Positions 1 through 7,618 of a DNA stretch of 64,000 nt are shown in pieces. Every line of letters begins with the position of its first letter. The stretch's first letter is position 1. Position numbers and translations under genes: made by a program. The DNA comes from Lachnospiraceae bacterium (GTDB lineage: Bacteria > Bacillota > Clostridia > Lachnospirales > Lachnospiraceae). The notes beneath the pieces were generated by a model, which was not told the DNA's origin, made no database searches, and saw nothing but the letters and a program-made list of their open reading frames with translations. The stretch spans positions 1-64,000 of the forward strand of contig SVEG01000001.1 in NCBI GenBank assembly GCA_015057505.1, given 5' to 3'.

Positions 1-68
1 GATAGGACAGAGGTGGAAGTGCAGTAATGCATGCAGCTGACTGTTACTAATAGGTCGAAAGCTTGACC
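1..68 (+). rRNA. 23S ribosomal RNA, 3' end (partial)
   Basis: The first bases match the conserved last helix of bacterial 23S rRNA, including the stretch TACTAATAGGTCGAAAGCTT followed by GACC. The gene enters from outside the window on the forward strand. The exact mature 3' end is estimated from the conserved terminal helix. Confidence 0.93.
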
Positions 69-250
69 AAATCAGACCGAAATTTATTGCGAAGCAAGAA
101 ATTTTGGTTAGCAAGAGACTAAGATTCCGGGTGGAGTCTTGGTTAGCTAGAAGCGGATAGAACGGATGATGGTAGATTCAATGTGCAGTTTTGAAGGTAT
201 AACAGACTGAAATTCCGCTAGGAATTTTGAGTCATACCTTTAGGAGATAA
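69..250 (+). other. 23S-tRNA spacer with hairpins, no 5S gene
   Basis: This spacer follows 23S and leads into a tRNA cluster. No 5S rRNA signature (the CCGAACACGGAAG core) is present. It holds a small stem near 79-107 (CCGAAATTT against AAATTTTGG) and a long stem-loop at 194-240, where AAGGTAT pairs with ATACCTT and the inner arms GACTGAAATTCC and GGAATTTTGAGTC fold around a GCTA loop. No T-tract follows the long stem, so it looks like a processing structure and not a terminator. Confidence 0.6.
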
Positions 251-323
251 TCCTCCTTAGCTCAGTCGGTAGAGCATGCGGCTGTTAACCGCAGTGTCGT
301 TGGTTCGAGTCCAACAGGGGGAG
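251..323 (+). tRNA. tRNA-Asn (GTT)
   Basis: A full cloverleaf is visible: acceptor TCCTCCT pairs with AGGGGGA, the anticodon stem TGCGG/CCGCA encloses CTGTTAA with anticodon GTT, and the T-arm carries GGTTCGAGTCC. The discriminator is G and CCA is not encoded. First of seven tRNA genes after the 23S gene. Confidence 0.96.
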
Positions 324-331
324 CTATTTGC

Positions 332-403
332 GGCTCCATGGTCAAGCGGTTAAGACACCGCCCTTTCACGGCGGTAACAGGGGTTCAAATCCCCTTGGAG
401 TCA
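332..403 (+). tRNA. tRNA-Glu (TTC)
   Basis: Acceptor GGCTCCA pairs with TGGAGTC, anticodon stem CCGCC/GGCGG encloses CTTTCAC with anticodon TTC, and the T-arm reads GGGGTTCAAATCCCC. Discriminator A, CCA not encoded. Confidence 0.96.
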
Positions 404-408
404 TTTTT

Positions 409-482
409 GGACCTTTAGCTCAGTTGGTTAGAGCAACCGGCTCATAACCGGTCGGTCCTGGGTTCGAGTCCCCGAAGGTCCA
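409..482 (+). tRNA. tRNA with CAT anticodon (Met, or Ile2 if lysidine-modified)
   Basis: Acceptor GGACCTT pairs with AAGGTCC, and anticodon stem ACCGG/CCGGT encloses CTCATAA with anticodon CAT. The body resembles both elongator Met and the AUA-reading Ile2 tRNAs of Firmicutes, which also carry CAT and are modified to lysidine by TilS. The sequence alone does not settle the identity. It lacks the unpaired first acceptor base of an initiator tRNA. Confidence 0.9.
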
Positions 483-502
483 CTTTAATCAAATATTTTT
501 TT

Positions 503-576
503 GGCCCGGTGGCTCAGCTGGTTAGAGCGCCGCCCTGTCACGGCGGAGGTCGAGGGTTCGAACCCCTTCCGGGTCG
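503..576 (+). tRNA. tRNA-Asp (GTC)
   Basis: Acceptor GGCCCGG pairs with CCGGGTC (one G-T), anticodon stem CCGCC/GGCGG encloses CTGTCAC with anticodon GTC, and the T-arm is GAGGGTTCGAACCCC. Discriminator G, as expected for Asp. Confidence 0.96.
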
Positions 577-606
577 TTCCATTACAAAAAAATAATTAAT
601 TCCCAA

Positions 607-679
607 GGGATCTTAGCTCAGCTGGGAGAGCATCTGCCTTACAAGCAGAGGGTCACAGGTTCGAGCCCTGTAGGTCCCA
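607..679 (+). tRNA. tRNA-Val (TAC)
   Basis: Acceptor GGGATCT pairs with AGGTCCC, anticodon stem TCTGC/GCAGA encloses CTTACAA with anticodon TAC, and the T-arm carries ACAGGTTCGAGCCCTGT. Discriminator A, CCA not encoded. Confidence 0.95.
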
Positions 680-697
680 CTAAACCGAAAGGTTTAT

Positions 698-783
698 GCC
701 GGCGTGGCGGAACTGGCAGACGCACAGGACTTAAAATCCTGCGGGACTAATCTCCCGTACCGGTTCGATTCCGGTCGCCGGCA
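698..783 (+). tRNA. tRNA-Leu (TAA)
   Basis: Class II tRNA of 86 nt with a long variable arm (CGGGACTAATCTCCCG region). Acceptor GCCGGCG pairs with CGCCGGC, and the anticodon loop ACTTAAAAT contains TAA. Discriminator A. Confidence 0.96.
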
Positions 784-827
784 TTTTCTTTATATAATGC
801 CAGTTATATAGAGAATATAATATGCAT

Positions 828-901
828 GTACGTTTAGCTCAGCTGGATAGAGCGTTTGGCTACGGACCAAAAGGTCGGGGGTTCGAATCCTCTAACGTAC
901 A
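828..901 (+). tRNA. tRNA-Arg (ACG)
   Basis: Acceptor GTACGTT pairs with AACGTAC, and the anticodon arm TTTGG/CCAAA encloses CTACGGA with anticodon ACG, read as inosine-CG after TadA editing. Last tRNA of the cluster, directly followed by a terminator. Confidence 0.95.
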
Positions 902-903
902 GT

Positions 904-936
904 AAAAAGACTTCGATTACTCGAAGTCTTTTTTTG
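904..936. terminator. Bidirectional intrinsic terminator
   Basis: AAAAAGACTTCGA, loop TTAC, then TCGAAGTCTTTTTTT. The A-run and T-run on the two sides let it end the rRNA/tRNA transcript on the forward strand and the small reverse-strand gene whose stop codon lies at 937-939. Confidence 0.9.
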
Positions 937-1134
937 TTATTTTTGATTCTTACGAAAAAATTTTTCGTCATGATATGCATTATGAGGTGTTACACCGAAT
1001 TCAAAAATATCACGATACTTATCAAGGTTTTCTTCATCGGCATAGCCGGAAGGAATAAGTCCTGTGCATTCTCTTGCAGAAATCGCATCTAAAGAATCCT
1101 CAAATTTAATGTTATATTTATTATCTTTTTCCAT
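937..1134 (-). CDS. Small hypothetical protein, 65 residues
   Basis: I do not recognise a family. The 65-residue product is acidic to neutral and soluble, without signal peptide or membrane segment. Coding is supported by an AAGGTGA ribosome site six bases before the ATG on the reverse strand and by a shared terminator at its 3' end. It is flanked by the tRNA cluster and by the repeat-rich intergenic region, and is convergent with the rRNA operon. A function cannot be assigned from context. Confidence 0.6.
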   Translation of the reverse strand: MEKDNKYNIKFEDSLDAISARECTGLIPSGYADEENLDKYRDIFEFGVTPHNAYHDEKFFRKNQK

Positions 1135-1245
1135 GAAATCACCTTATATCATAAAATATAGTTTTCAAGTCAGTAATCTACAAATTTAACGTGGCTTGTA
1201 CAATTATAGTATCTTATAAAATAGTATATTTATATAATAAAAAAA

Positions 1246-1273
1246 TTGAAGAATAGTCAAAATATGTTATAAT
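1246..1273 (+). promoter_or_regulatory. Sigma-A promoter for the 1473 gene
   Basis: TTGAAG at 1246, a 16-base spacer and TATAAT at 1268, with an upstream TG giving an extended -10 (TGTTATAAT). The leader would be about 190 nt and contains the hairpins described at 1281-1439. Confidence 0.6.
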
Positions 1274-1280
1274 ATGAACA

Positions 1281-1439
1281 GCGCATAAGAAAAACAAGCG
1301 GCGCAAAGCGACATTTGTTTTTCTTGCGCGTTCATCGAACAAACTGTCTGCGAAGCAGACGAAGGAGCGCGAAAGCGCGGGTTTGTGAGTTTTATGAAAA
1401 AGGAAACAAGCCACGCAAAGCGCGGGTTTGTGAGTTTTA
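1281..1439. repeat. Hairpin-rich intergenic element with direct repeats
   Basis: Between the promoter at 1246 and the gene at 1473 lie an inverted repeat (arms near 1281-1297 and 1315-1329, sharing AAGAAAAACAA and GCGC), a perfect small hairpin GTCTGCGAAGCAGAC at 1346, a GCGCGAAAGCGC hairpin at 1367, and a 23-bp direct repeat at 1372-1394 and 1417-1439 (AAAGCGCGGGTTTGTGAGTT plus three bases). It is locally GC-richer than its surroundings. It resembles a dispersed non-coding repeat family; whether other copies exist in the genome cannot be seen here. Confidence 0.6.
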
Positions 1440-1472
1440 CAGCACATAAGAAAACAAAGGAGAAAATTAGTT

Positions 1473-2597
1473 ATGAATAATAAGTTAAGTGCGGTAAGAA
1501 TAGTTTTTGGAGTATTTTTTTCTATTTTATTTATTCCGATAATGTTTGCGGTGTCATTTGCGGCAGGAAATATATGGACTGTGGACAATAAAGTTTTGGA
1601 CCGCGATGCAATTATAGACGAGTTTAAAGCGATGGACGGTTATGACAAGCTTATTGATGCAGCGATTGAGACTGTTTCAATAGATGAGATTGATAAAGAT
1701 ATTCAGAAAAGAATTGTATCGGAAGTATTTGATGAAGAGTGTATAAACGAAGTTTTTGAACAGATTTTAGATAAGATATTCGAAGGTGAAGATGTAGATA
1801 TTAATCTTGAAGATGAGTTTGCCAAGGGTATAAGTGATGCGATTGTTAATTTCTATGATGATGAGGCGGAAAATGTTATTAATGCCTGGATTTCAAGGGA
1901 TTTGGCTTCGGATTATGAGATGATTTATGATATGTGCGGAGAATATATAGATGAGCAGATGATAAGTTTTGCGGCAGGTCAGCTTGGCGTGGATGCAAGT
2001 GTGCTTTCTGTTCAGAATGTAAGAGAATATTTGGCTGCTAATCCTATTTCAGAAGCGGACAAGAAGAAGGTTATTGATGAGTGCGGTAAGCTGGTAGAGG
2101 ATTATGTTGATGAGTATGCAGTAGCTATTGCTAAGGAAATTAATGTTTCTGTAGAAGAATCAATGGATGAAATTAATGATTCCGAAGAACTTAATGAAGC
2201 TTCTGAAATTATTATGCTGATAAAAGAAAATGCAATGCTTGCTATTATTTTATGTGGTGTTGCATTTGCTGTATGTTTTATTATATTATTGCTCATTTTC
2301 AAGGCGAGACGTGCAGGGTTTGTAATACCAGCTGTTTCGTTAATCTTTGCGTCGATTACGTACTTTGTTGAATATATAGTAATATTGTGGGTGACTGGTG
2401 AAATGGCATCTGCTGCAGAGGATTTTGAAGATGCTGTAGAAATTTTGGCTTTTGATTTTGTGATGAATTTTATTGATGCAATCAAGAATACTATACTCAC
2501 ATGCGGAGCAGTAACATTGGCGGTGGCAGTCATATTGATTATTATTGGTTGTGCATTACATACAGTGCGTAAAGACAACTCTTTAAAAGCACAGTAG
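1473..2597 (+). CDS. Uncharacterised membrane protein, 374 residues
   Basis: I do not recognise the family. One hydrophobic helix sits at about residues 8-30, followed by roughly 220 residues of strongly acidic, helix-prone sequence. Three further hydrophobic helices lie near 254-276, 281-307 and 341-363, and the C-terminus is short and basic. This suggests a membrane-anchored protein with one large soluble domain on one face. Start chosen at the ATG preceded by AAAGGAG with ten bases spacing. It stands alone with its own promoter and precedes the rRNA methyltransferase gene by 31 nt, so the two may be cotranscribed. Confidence 0.75.
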   Translation: MNNKLSAVRIVFGVFFSILFIPIMFAVSFAAGNIWTVDNKVLDRDAIIDEFKAMDGYDKLIDAAIETVSIDEIDKDIQKRIVSEVFDEECINEVFEQILDKIFEGEDVDINLEDEFAKGISDAIVNFYDDEAENVINAWISRDLASDYEMIYDMCGEYIDEQMISFAAGQLGVDASVLSVQNVREYLAANPISEADKKKVIDECGKLVEDYVDEYAVAIAKEINVSVEESMDEINDSEELNEASEIIMLIKENAMLAIILCGVAFAVCFIILLLIFKARRAGFVIPAVSLIFASITYFVEYIVILWVTGEMASAAEDFEDAVEILAFDFVMNFIDAIKNTILTCGAVTLAVAVILIIIGCALHTVRKDNSLKAQ

Positions 2598-2628
2598 TTT
2601 TGTAAAAGTAATTTGAACGGAGCAGGTT

Positions 2629-3807
2629 ATGCAGGGAAATAAAAGAACTGAAAAAAGGAATGACAGCAAGGTTTGCAGTATTTCGGCTAAGTGTGGTGGA
2701 TGCCAGGGGCAGAAGCAAAGCTATGTAAAGACACTTGAGGCTAAGCAGAAAAATCTGAATACACTTCTTAAAAAATACGGAAAAGTTGAGCCGATTATCG
2801 GTATGGAGAATCCTTATCATTATCGTAATAAGGTGCACGGTGTTGTGAGCCGTGACAGGCGTGGCAATGTTTTTACGGGAGTATATAAAGAGGGCACACA
2901 TTATGTTGTGCCGGTGGATGAGTGCCTTATAGAAGATAAAAAAGCTGACGAGATTATGCAGTCAATTTGTAAGCTCCTTAAGTCTTTTAAAATCAAGGTG
3001 TTCGATGAGGATACCGGATATGGGCTTGTAAGACATTTGCTTATCAGAACCGGTCATAATAGCGGTGAAATAATGGTAACAATTGTTACGGTTTCACCAG
3101 TTTTTCCGTCGAAAAATAATTTTGTGAAGGCTTTAAGAGAAATTCATCCGGAGATTACGACGGTTGTGCTTAATCATAATGACAGAAGGACAAGCATGGT
3201 TCTCGGAGAAAAAGAGCAGGTACTTTATGGTAAGGGTTATATAGAAGATACCTTGTGTGAAAAGGTTTTTCGTATTTCTTCACGTTCATTTTATCAGGTT
3301 AATTCAGTTCAGACGGAGATTCTTTACAAGACTGCGATTGACTGGGCAGGGCTTACGGGCAAGGAGACTGTTATTGATGCATATTGCGGCATCGGAACCA
3401 TCGGTCTCATTGCGAGTGATAAGGCGAAGAAGGTAATTGCAGTCGAGTCCAATAAGGATGCAGTAAAGGACGCAATTGTTAACAAGAAACTTAACAATGC
3501 AAATAATATTGAATTTTATACGCAGGATGCAAGCCCGTTTATGACGAAGCTTGCCACACAGGATGTGAAAGTTGATGTTTTGTTCATGGATCCGCCGAGA
3601 AGCGGCAGTACCGAAGAGTTTATGGATGCCGTAAAGGTGCTTAAGCCTGCAAAAGTGGTGTATATTTCCTGCAATCCGGAGACTCTTGCAAGAGATCTGG
3701 AGTATCTTACCAAGGACGGTATGTATAAGGTTAGAAGAATGCAGGGCGTTGATTTATTTCCTTGGACAAGTCATTGCGAAATGATTTGTTTGTTGACTGC
3801 AAAATAG
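2629..3807 (+). CDS. rlmD: RlmD/RlmCD-type 23S rRNA (uracil-5)-methyltransferase
   Basis: SAM-dependent C5-uracil methyltransferase of the TrmA/RumA family. An iron-sulfur cysteine motif is near the N-terminus (C16 with CGGC at 22-25, further Cys in PVDEC). The SAM site is DAYCGIGTIGL, the DPPRSGS loop follows, and the catalytic cysteine lies in ISCNPETLARD. The C-terminus carries the usual FPWTSHCE. At 392 residues it is shorter than the roughly 450 of many homologues because the N-terminal TRAM RNA-binding domain is absent. The exact target uridine (747 or 1939 in E. coli numbering) cannot be read from sequence, so the symbol is provisional. Confidence 0.9.
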   Translation: MQGNKRTEKRNDSKVCSISAKCGGCQGQKQSYVKTLEAKQKNLNTLLKKYGKVEPIIGMENPYHYRNKVHGVVSRDRRGNVFTGVYKEGTHYVVPVDECLIEDKKADEIMQSICKLLKSFKIKVFDEDTGYGLVRHLLIRTGHNSGEIMVTIVTVSPVFPSKNNFVKALREIHPEITTVVLNHNDRRTSMVLGEKEQVLYGKGYIEDTLCEKVFRISSRSFYQVNSVQTEILYKTAIDWAGLTGKETVIDAYCGIGTIGLIASDKAKKVIAVESNKDAVKDAIVNKKLNNANNIEFYTQDASPFMTKLATQDVKVDVLFMDPPRSGSTEEFMDAVKVLKPAKVVYISCNPETLARDLEYLTKDGMYKVRRMQGVDLFPWTSHCEMICLLTAK

Positions 3808-3840
3808 AGCGTACATTTTACAAAAGAGAGGAGCAACACT

Positions 3841-5673
3841 ATGCCACCAATGGGAGGCCCTATGGGCAGAGGATATTTAACGGAGGAGGAAAAGGCCAAT
3901 AAGCCGAAAGTGACCTTGCCGTTGTTAAAACGTATTTTTTCGTATTTGTTACCGTACTGGAAGCAACTTGCAATTGTACTTGGTTGCATTGTTATTTCAT
4001 CGGTATTGGGTTTATTACCTTCTGTTTTGACAGGAAAAATAATTGATGAAGGTCTTATCGGTCAGAACCTTAAGTTGCTGATTATTCTGATTTTGGCATC
4101 TTTAGGCGTTTCATTAGGCTCAAATCTTATACAGGTTGCGGAAAGTTATCTTAATAACTGGATTGCGCAGCATATTACATTTGACCTTCGTAATAAGATG
4201 TACAGTCATTTGCAGAAAATGTCACAGGGCTTTTTTACGTCGAATAATCAGGGTGATATAATTACGCGTATGACAAGTGATATTTCAGGCGTTGAGCGTG
4301 TAATTACAAGTACGTTTACATCGATTCTTTCAAATTCAATTACCTTGATTTGCGCGGTTGTAATTATGTATCGTGAAAACTGGATTTTGGCTACGGTAGG
4401 CGTTCTTATTACCCCGCTTTTTACGATTCCTACGAGATGGGCGGGTAAAACACGTTGGACACTAACAAGAGAAGCACAGGAGTGTAATGATGAAATTAAC
4501 GGAATTCTCAACGAAACATTGTCTGTAAGCGGACAGCTTCTTGTAAAGCTTTTCGGGAAAGAGGAGTACGAATACAATCGTTATGAGAAGGCCAATAAAC
4601 GTATGATCCGTCTGCATATCAAGGAAAGTATGGCCGGTAGATGGTTTAGGGTTGTCATCAATACATTTTCAAGTGTCGGACCGATGCTTTTGTATCTTGT
4701 GGGCGGAATTCTTATGATGAAGTATAATTCTTCGCTTTCTGTCGGTGATATCACGGTGCTTGTGGCATTGCTCGGCAGAATGTACGGACCGGTTAACTCG
4801 CTTCTTAACATTCAGGTTGAGTGGATTCGTTCAATGGCTTTATTTACGCGTATTTTTGAATATTTTGATATGCCGGTTGAGATTAAAAATGCAGAGAACG
4901 CGATTATTCCTAAGCAGGCAAACGGTAATGTTGAATTCAAGCATGTTGAGTTTTCATATACACCGGAGAGAAAAATACTTAATGACATTAATTTTGAGCT
5001 TAAGAGCGGCAACAGTATAGCAATTGTCGGCCCTTCAGGTTCAGGTAAGAGTACAATTATTAATTTGATCCCGAGATTATATGATGTTTGTGCGGGTCAG
5101 GTCACTTTTGACGGCGTGGATGTCAGAGATTTGGATTTAGATTTCTTGCGAGAAAAAATCGGTATTGTAAGCCAGGAGACATATTTGTTTAACGGCACAA
5201 TCCGCGAAAATCTTTTGTATGCGAAGCCCGATGCCACGGAAGAAGAGCTTATTGAGGCATGTAAGAAGGCTAATATTTATGACTTTGTTGCAAGTCAGGA
5301 AGCAGGTCTTGATACAATGGTCGGTAACAGAGGCCTTAAGCTGTCGGGCGGTGAAAAACAGCGTATTTCGATTGCGAGAATTCTGCTTAAGAACCCTGTG
5401 TTGTTTATTTTTGACGAGGCAACTTCTGCGCTCGATTCTATTTCCGAGAGCAAGATTCAGGAGGCTATTGACCCGATTATTCATTCGAGAACAAGTATTC
5501 TTATTGCACACAGACTTTCCACGATTCTTGCGGCAGATGAGATCCTTGTAATTAAGGATGGAAAGATTGCCGAGAGAGGTGTTCATTCTGAGCTTGTGAA
5601 AGCAGGCGGAATATATACAGAGCTTTATGAGACGCAGTTTGGTAAAGCACTTGAAAAAGAGGACGACAAATAA
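3841..5673 (+). CDS. ABC exporter, fused membrane and ATPase domains
   Basis: A 610-residue half-transporter of the multidrug/lipid exporter type (MsbA/LmrA-like). An N-terminal glycine/methionine-rich stretch is followed by six predicted helices (about 30-340). The nucleotide-binding domain follows, with Walker A GPSGSGKST near residue 398, the Q-loop SQETYLF, signature LSGGEKQR and Walker B LFIFDEATSALD, and the switch histidine in IAHRLS. The ribosome site GAGAGGAG lies eight bases before the ATG. It is probably a homodimer because no partner gene is adjacent. The substrate cannot be inferred. The next gene starts 10 nt after its stop. Confidence 0.93.
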   Translation: MPPMGGPMGRGYLTEEEKANKPKVTLPLLKRIFSYLLPYWKQLAIVLGCIVISSVLGLLPSVLTGKIIDEGLIGQNLKLLIILILASLGVSLGSNLIQVAESYLNNWIAQHITFDLRNKMYSHLQKMSQGFFTSNNQGDIITRMTSDISGVERVITSTFTSILSNSITLICAVVIMYRENWILATVGVLITPLFTIPTRWAGKTRWTLTREAQECNDEINGILNETLSVSGQLLVKLFGKEEYEYNRYEKANKRMIRLHIKESMAGRWFRVVINTFSSVGPMLLYLVGGILMMKYNSSLSVGDITVLVALLGRMYGPVNSLLNIQVEWIRSMALFTRIFEYFDMPVEIKNAENAIIPKQANGNVEFKHVEFSYTPERKILNDINFELKSGNSIAIVGPSGSGKSTIINLIPRLYDVCAGQVTFDGVDVRDLDLDFLREKIGIVSQETYLFNGTIRENLLYAKPDATEEELIEACKKANIYDFVASQEAGLDTMVGNRGLKLSGGEKQRISIARILLKNPVLFIFDEATSALDSISESKIQEAIDPIIHSRTSILIAHRLSTILAADEILVIKDGKIAERGVHSELVKAGGIYTELYETQFGKALEKEDDK

Positions 5674-5683
5674 CGGAGTTTTT

Positions 5684-6466
5684 ATGTTTACAAAAAAGGA
5701 TTTAACAGATGATTTAAAGAATATGGGGCTTTTGTCTACTGATTCGGTGCTCATTCATTCTTCCATGAAATCCATCGGAGAGGTGGAAGGCAGGGCAGAT
5801 ACGGTGCTGGATGCCTTTATGGAGTATTTCAGTGAGGGAAGGGTTATGCTTCCTACTCATACGTGGAAACAGATGAGTGAAGAATACAATGTGTTTGATC
5901 CTGAGACAGAACCTGCATGTGTAGGAATTCTTCCGAATCTTTTTATGAGGAGAGAGGGCGTTGTGCGCTCGCTTCATCCGACGCATAGTATGGCTGTTTA
6001 TGGTAAGGATGCAGAGGAGTACGTGCGGGGCGAGGAGAATTGTACTACACCATGTACGCCGAGCGGTTGTTGGGACAGGCTTCGCGACATCAACGCCAAA
6101 ATTCTGCTTATCGGGGTAAATCATATCAGAAATACTTACATACACAGTATTGAGGAGGTTTTTGATGTGCCGGAGCGACTCACGGAAAAACCGGTTGATT
6201 TTAAGATAAAGATGCCTGACGGAACGCTTAAAAAGGTAAGCGTGCACAGGCACTATAGTCCGCACACGGCACATATTTCAGAGTATTTTGACAAGTTTAC
6301 GAGGGCGTATTATGAGACGGGGGCCGCAAAGCCGGTAAAGTTTGGTGATGCGGATTGTATTTTGTGTGATGCTAAGAAGCTTTTTGAGGTGACGGGAAGG
6401 ATGCTTTCAAAAGGTATTGACTGTGTTACACAACAGGGAGAGATTGCTGAGGAGTTTTGGAGATAG
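5684..6466 (+). CDS. Aminoglycoside 3-N-acetyltransferase family protein
   Basis: 260 residues matching the AAC(3)/YokD fold (Antibiotic_NAT family), which uses acetyl-CoA. Visible family motifs are LIHSSMKSIGEVEG, MLPTHTW, the histidine region RSLHPTHSMAVYG, and TPCTPSGCWDRL. Start placed at the ATG at 5684, which has CGGAG upstream and lies 10 nt after the ABC exporter stop; an upstream in-frame codon would overlap the exporter. Many genomic members of this family are not proven resistance enzymes, so a role in resistance is possible but unproven. Proximity to an exporter is suggestive only. Confidence 0.88.
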   Translation: MFTKKDLTDDLKNMGLLSTDSVLIHSSMKSIGEVEGRADTVLDAFMEYFSEGRVMLPTHTWKQMSEEYNVFDPETEPACVGILPNLFMRREGVVRSLHPTHSMAVYGKDAEEYVRGEENCTTPCTPSGCWDRLRDINAKILLIGVNHIRNTYIHSIEEVFDVPERLTEKPVDFKIKMPDGTLKKVSVHRHYSPHTAHISEYFDKFTRAYYETGAAKPVKFGDADCILCDAKKLFEVTGRMLSKGIDCVTQQGEIAEEFWR

Positions 6467-6482
6467 CAAGGAGGGCTATATA

Positions 6483-7454
6483 ATGAAAATCGGAGTATTG
6501 GGAACGGGTTCAATTGTAAGAACGGTAACGAAGACACTTGCGTGTATGGAGAATGCAGAGTGTTATGCAATTGCTTCAAGAACGCTTGAGAGAGCAAAGG
6601 AAGCTGCAGAGGAATACGGTTATGCCAAAGCTTACGGAAGCTACGAGGAGCTTGTGGCAGACCCGGAAGTGGAGCTTGTATATATTGCAACGCTGCACTC
6701 GCGTCATTATGAAGATATGAAGCTGTGTATTGAACATAAGAAGCCGGTTCTTTGTGAAAAAGCGTTTACAATGAATGCCGCGCAGGCAAGAGAGATAAAA
6801 GAGTTGTCACAAAAAGAAGGTGTTTTTGTGGCAGAGGCAATTTGGACAAGATATATGCCGTCAAGAAATATGATTAATGAGATAATTGACAGCGGAATAA
6901 TTGGAAAGGTGTCAGCTTTGACGGCTAATTTATCATATACGATAAGTCAGAATTACAGGATTGTGGCACCAGAGCTCGCAGGCGGAGCTCTTCTTGATGT
7001 AGGTGTTTACGGAATTAATTTTGCTACAATGCATTTTGGTACGGATATTGAGCGTATAGAATCTTCTGTGCAGTTTACGGATACAGGCGTGGACGGTATG
7101 GAAAGTATTACGATTTTCTTTAAGGACGGACGTATGGCGGTGCTTACACACGGAATTTATGCGCGTTCGGACCGCAAAGGAATATTCCACGGTGAAAAGG
7201 GATATATCGTTGTGGAAAATATCAATAATCCGCAGTCGATTTCAGTGTTTGATTTAAATGATAAATTAATTAAGCGAGTGGATGTACCGGAGCAAATCAG
7301 TGGTTATGAGTATCAGTTCTTGGAGTGTATTGAAAGAATCGGAGAGGTAAAAACAGAAAGCATTTCCATGCCGCTTGATGACAGTATTTTTGTTATGGAA
7401 GTGATGGACGGAATACGGAAGCAGTGGGGACTTGTATATCCGCAGGAGGAGTAA
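6483..7454 (+). CDS. Gfo/Idh/MocA family NAD(P)-dependent oxidoreductase
   Basis: 323 residues. The N-terminal Rossmann fold has GVLGTGSIVRTV. The CEKAF motif contains the usual lysine (KPVLCEKAF), and the C-terminal alpha/beta domain contains GGALLDVGVYG. Start at the ATG preceded by AAGGAGG; it lies 16 nt after the acetyltransferase stop, so the two genes form an operon. Family members oxidise or epimerise sugars, inositols and related alcohols. The substrate here is unknown. No signal peptide, so cytoplasmic. Confidence 0.9.
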   Translation: MKIGVLGTGSIVRTVTKTLACMENAECYAIASRTLERAKEAAEEYGYAKAYGSYEELVADPEVELVYIATLHSRHYEDMKLCIEHKKPVLCEKAFTMNAAQAREIKELSQKEGVFVAEAIWTRYMPSRNMINEIIDSGIIGKVSALTANLSYTISQNYRIVAPELAGGALLDVGVYGINFATMHFGTDIERIESSVQFTDTGVDGMESITIFFKDGRMAVLTHGIYARSDRKGIFHGEKGYIVVENINNPQSISVFDLNDKLIKRVDVPEQISGYEYQFLECIERIGEVKTESISMPLDDSIFVMEVMDGIRKQWGLVYPQEE

Positions 7455-7516
7455 TGCTATAACAGTATTTTTGCACAAAAAAAGCGAAAAAACACGATAA
7501 AATATAGGGGATATGT

Positions 7517-7545
7517 TTGAAATATAGTTGTACATATGATACAAT
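7517..7545 (+). promoter_or_regulatory. Promoter of the pectinase gene
   Basis: TTGAAA at 7517, exactly 17 bases, TACAAT at 7540, with TG one base upstream of the -10 (extended -10). Predicted start of transcription is near 7552, giving a leader of about 67 nt that contains the operator at 7564. Confidence 0.8.
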
Positions 7546-7563
7546 AGTACTAATATGGCAAAG

Positions 7564-7577
7564 TGTAAGCGTTTACA
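7564..7577 (+). promoter_or_regulatory. cre-type operator (CcpA or other LacI-family site)
   Basis: TGTAAGCGTTTACA matches every position of the Firmicutes catabolite-responsive consensus TGWAANCGNTNWCA. It is a near-perfect dyad centred on CG. It sits about 12 bases downstream of the inferred transcription start, a position at which LacI-family proteins block initiation or elongation. Catabolite repression of the pectinase is the natural reading; a dedicated LacI-family pectin regulator (KdgR type) is the alternative. Confidence 0.7.
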
Positions 7578-7618
7578 TTTTGCAAGAGCAAGAAATATAA
7601 AAAGAAAGGGAAAAAATC

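Noticed and set aside
856-1092. Open frame on the forward strand starting inside the tRNA-Arg gene
   Set aside because: It overlaps a clear tRNA and terminator and runs antisense to the 65-residue gene that has a ribosome site.
1214-1588. Reverse-strand open frame with repeated THKPAL segments
   Set aside because: The repeated peptide comes from the intergenic direct repeats; the frame overlaps the promoter and start of the forward gene and lacks a ribosome site.
5137-5754. Reverse-strand open frame opposite the ABC exporter
   Set aside because: Shadow of the conserved nucleotide-binding domain on the other strand.
5684-7454. Acetyltransferase next to exporter read as a mobile resistance cassette
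   Set aside because: No integrase, transposase, terminal repeats or base-composition change; the genes look like ordinary chromosomal operon members.
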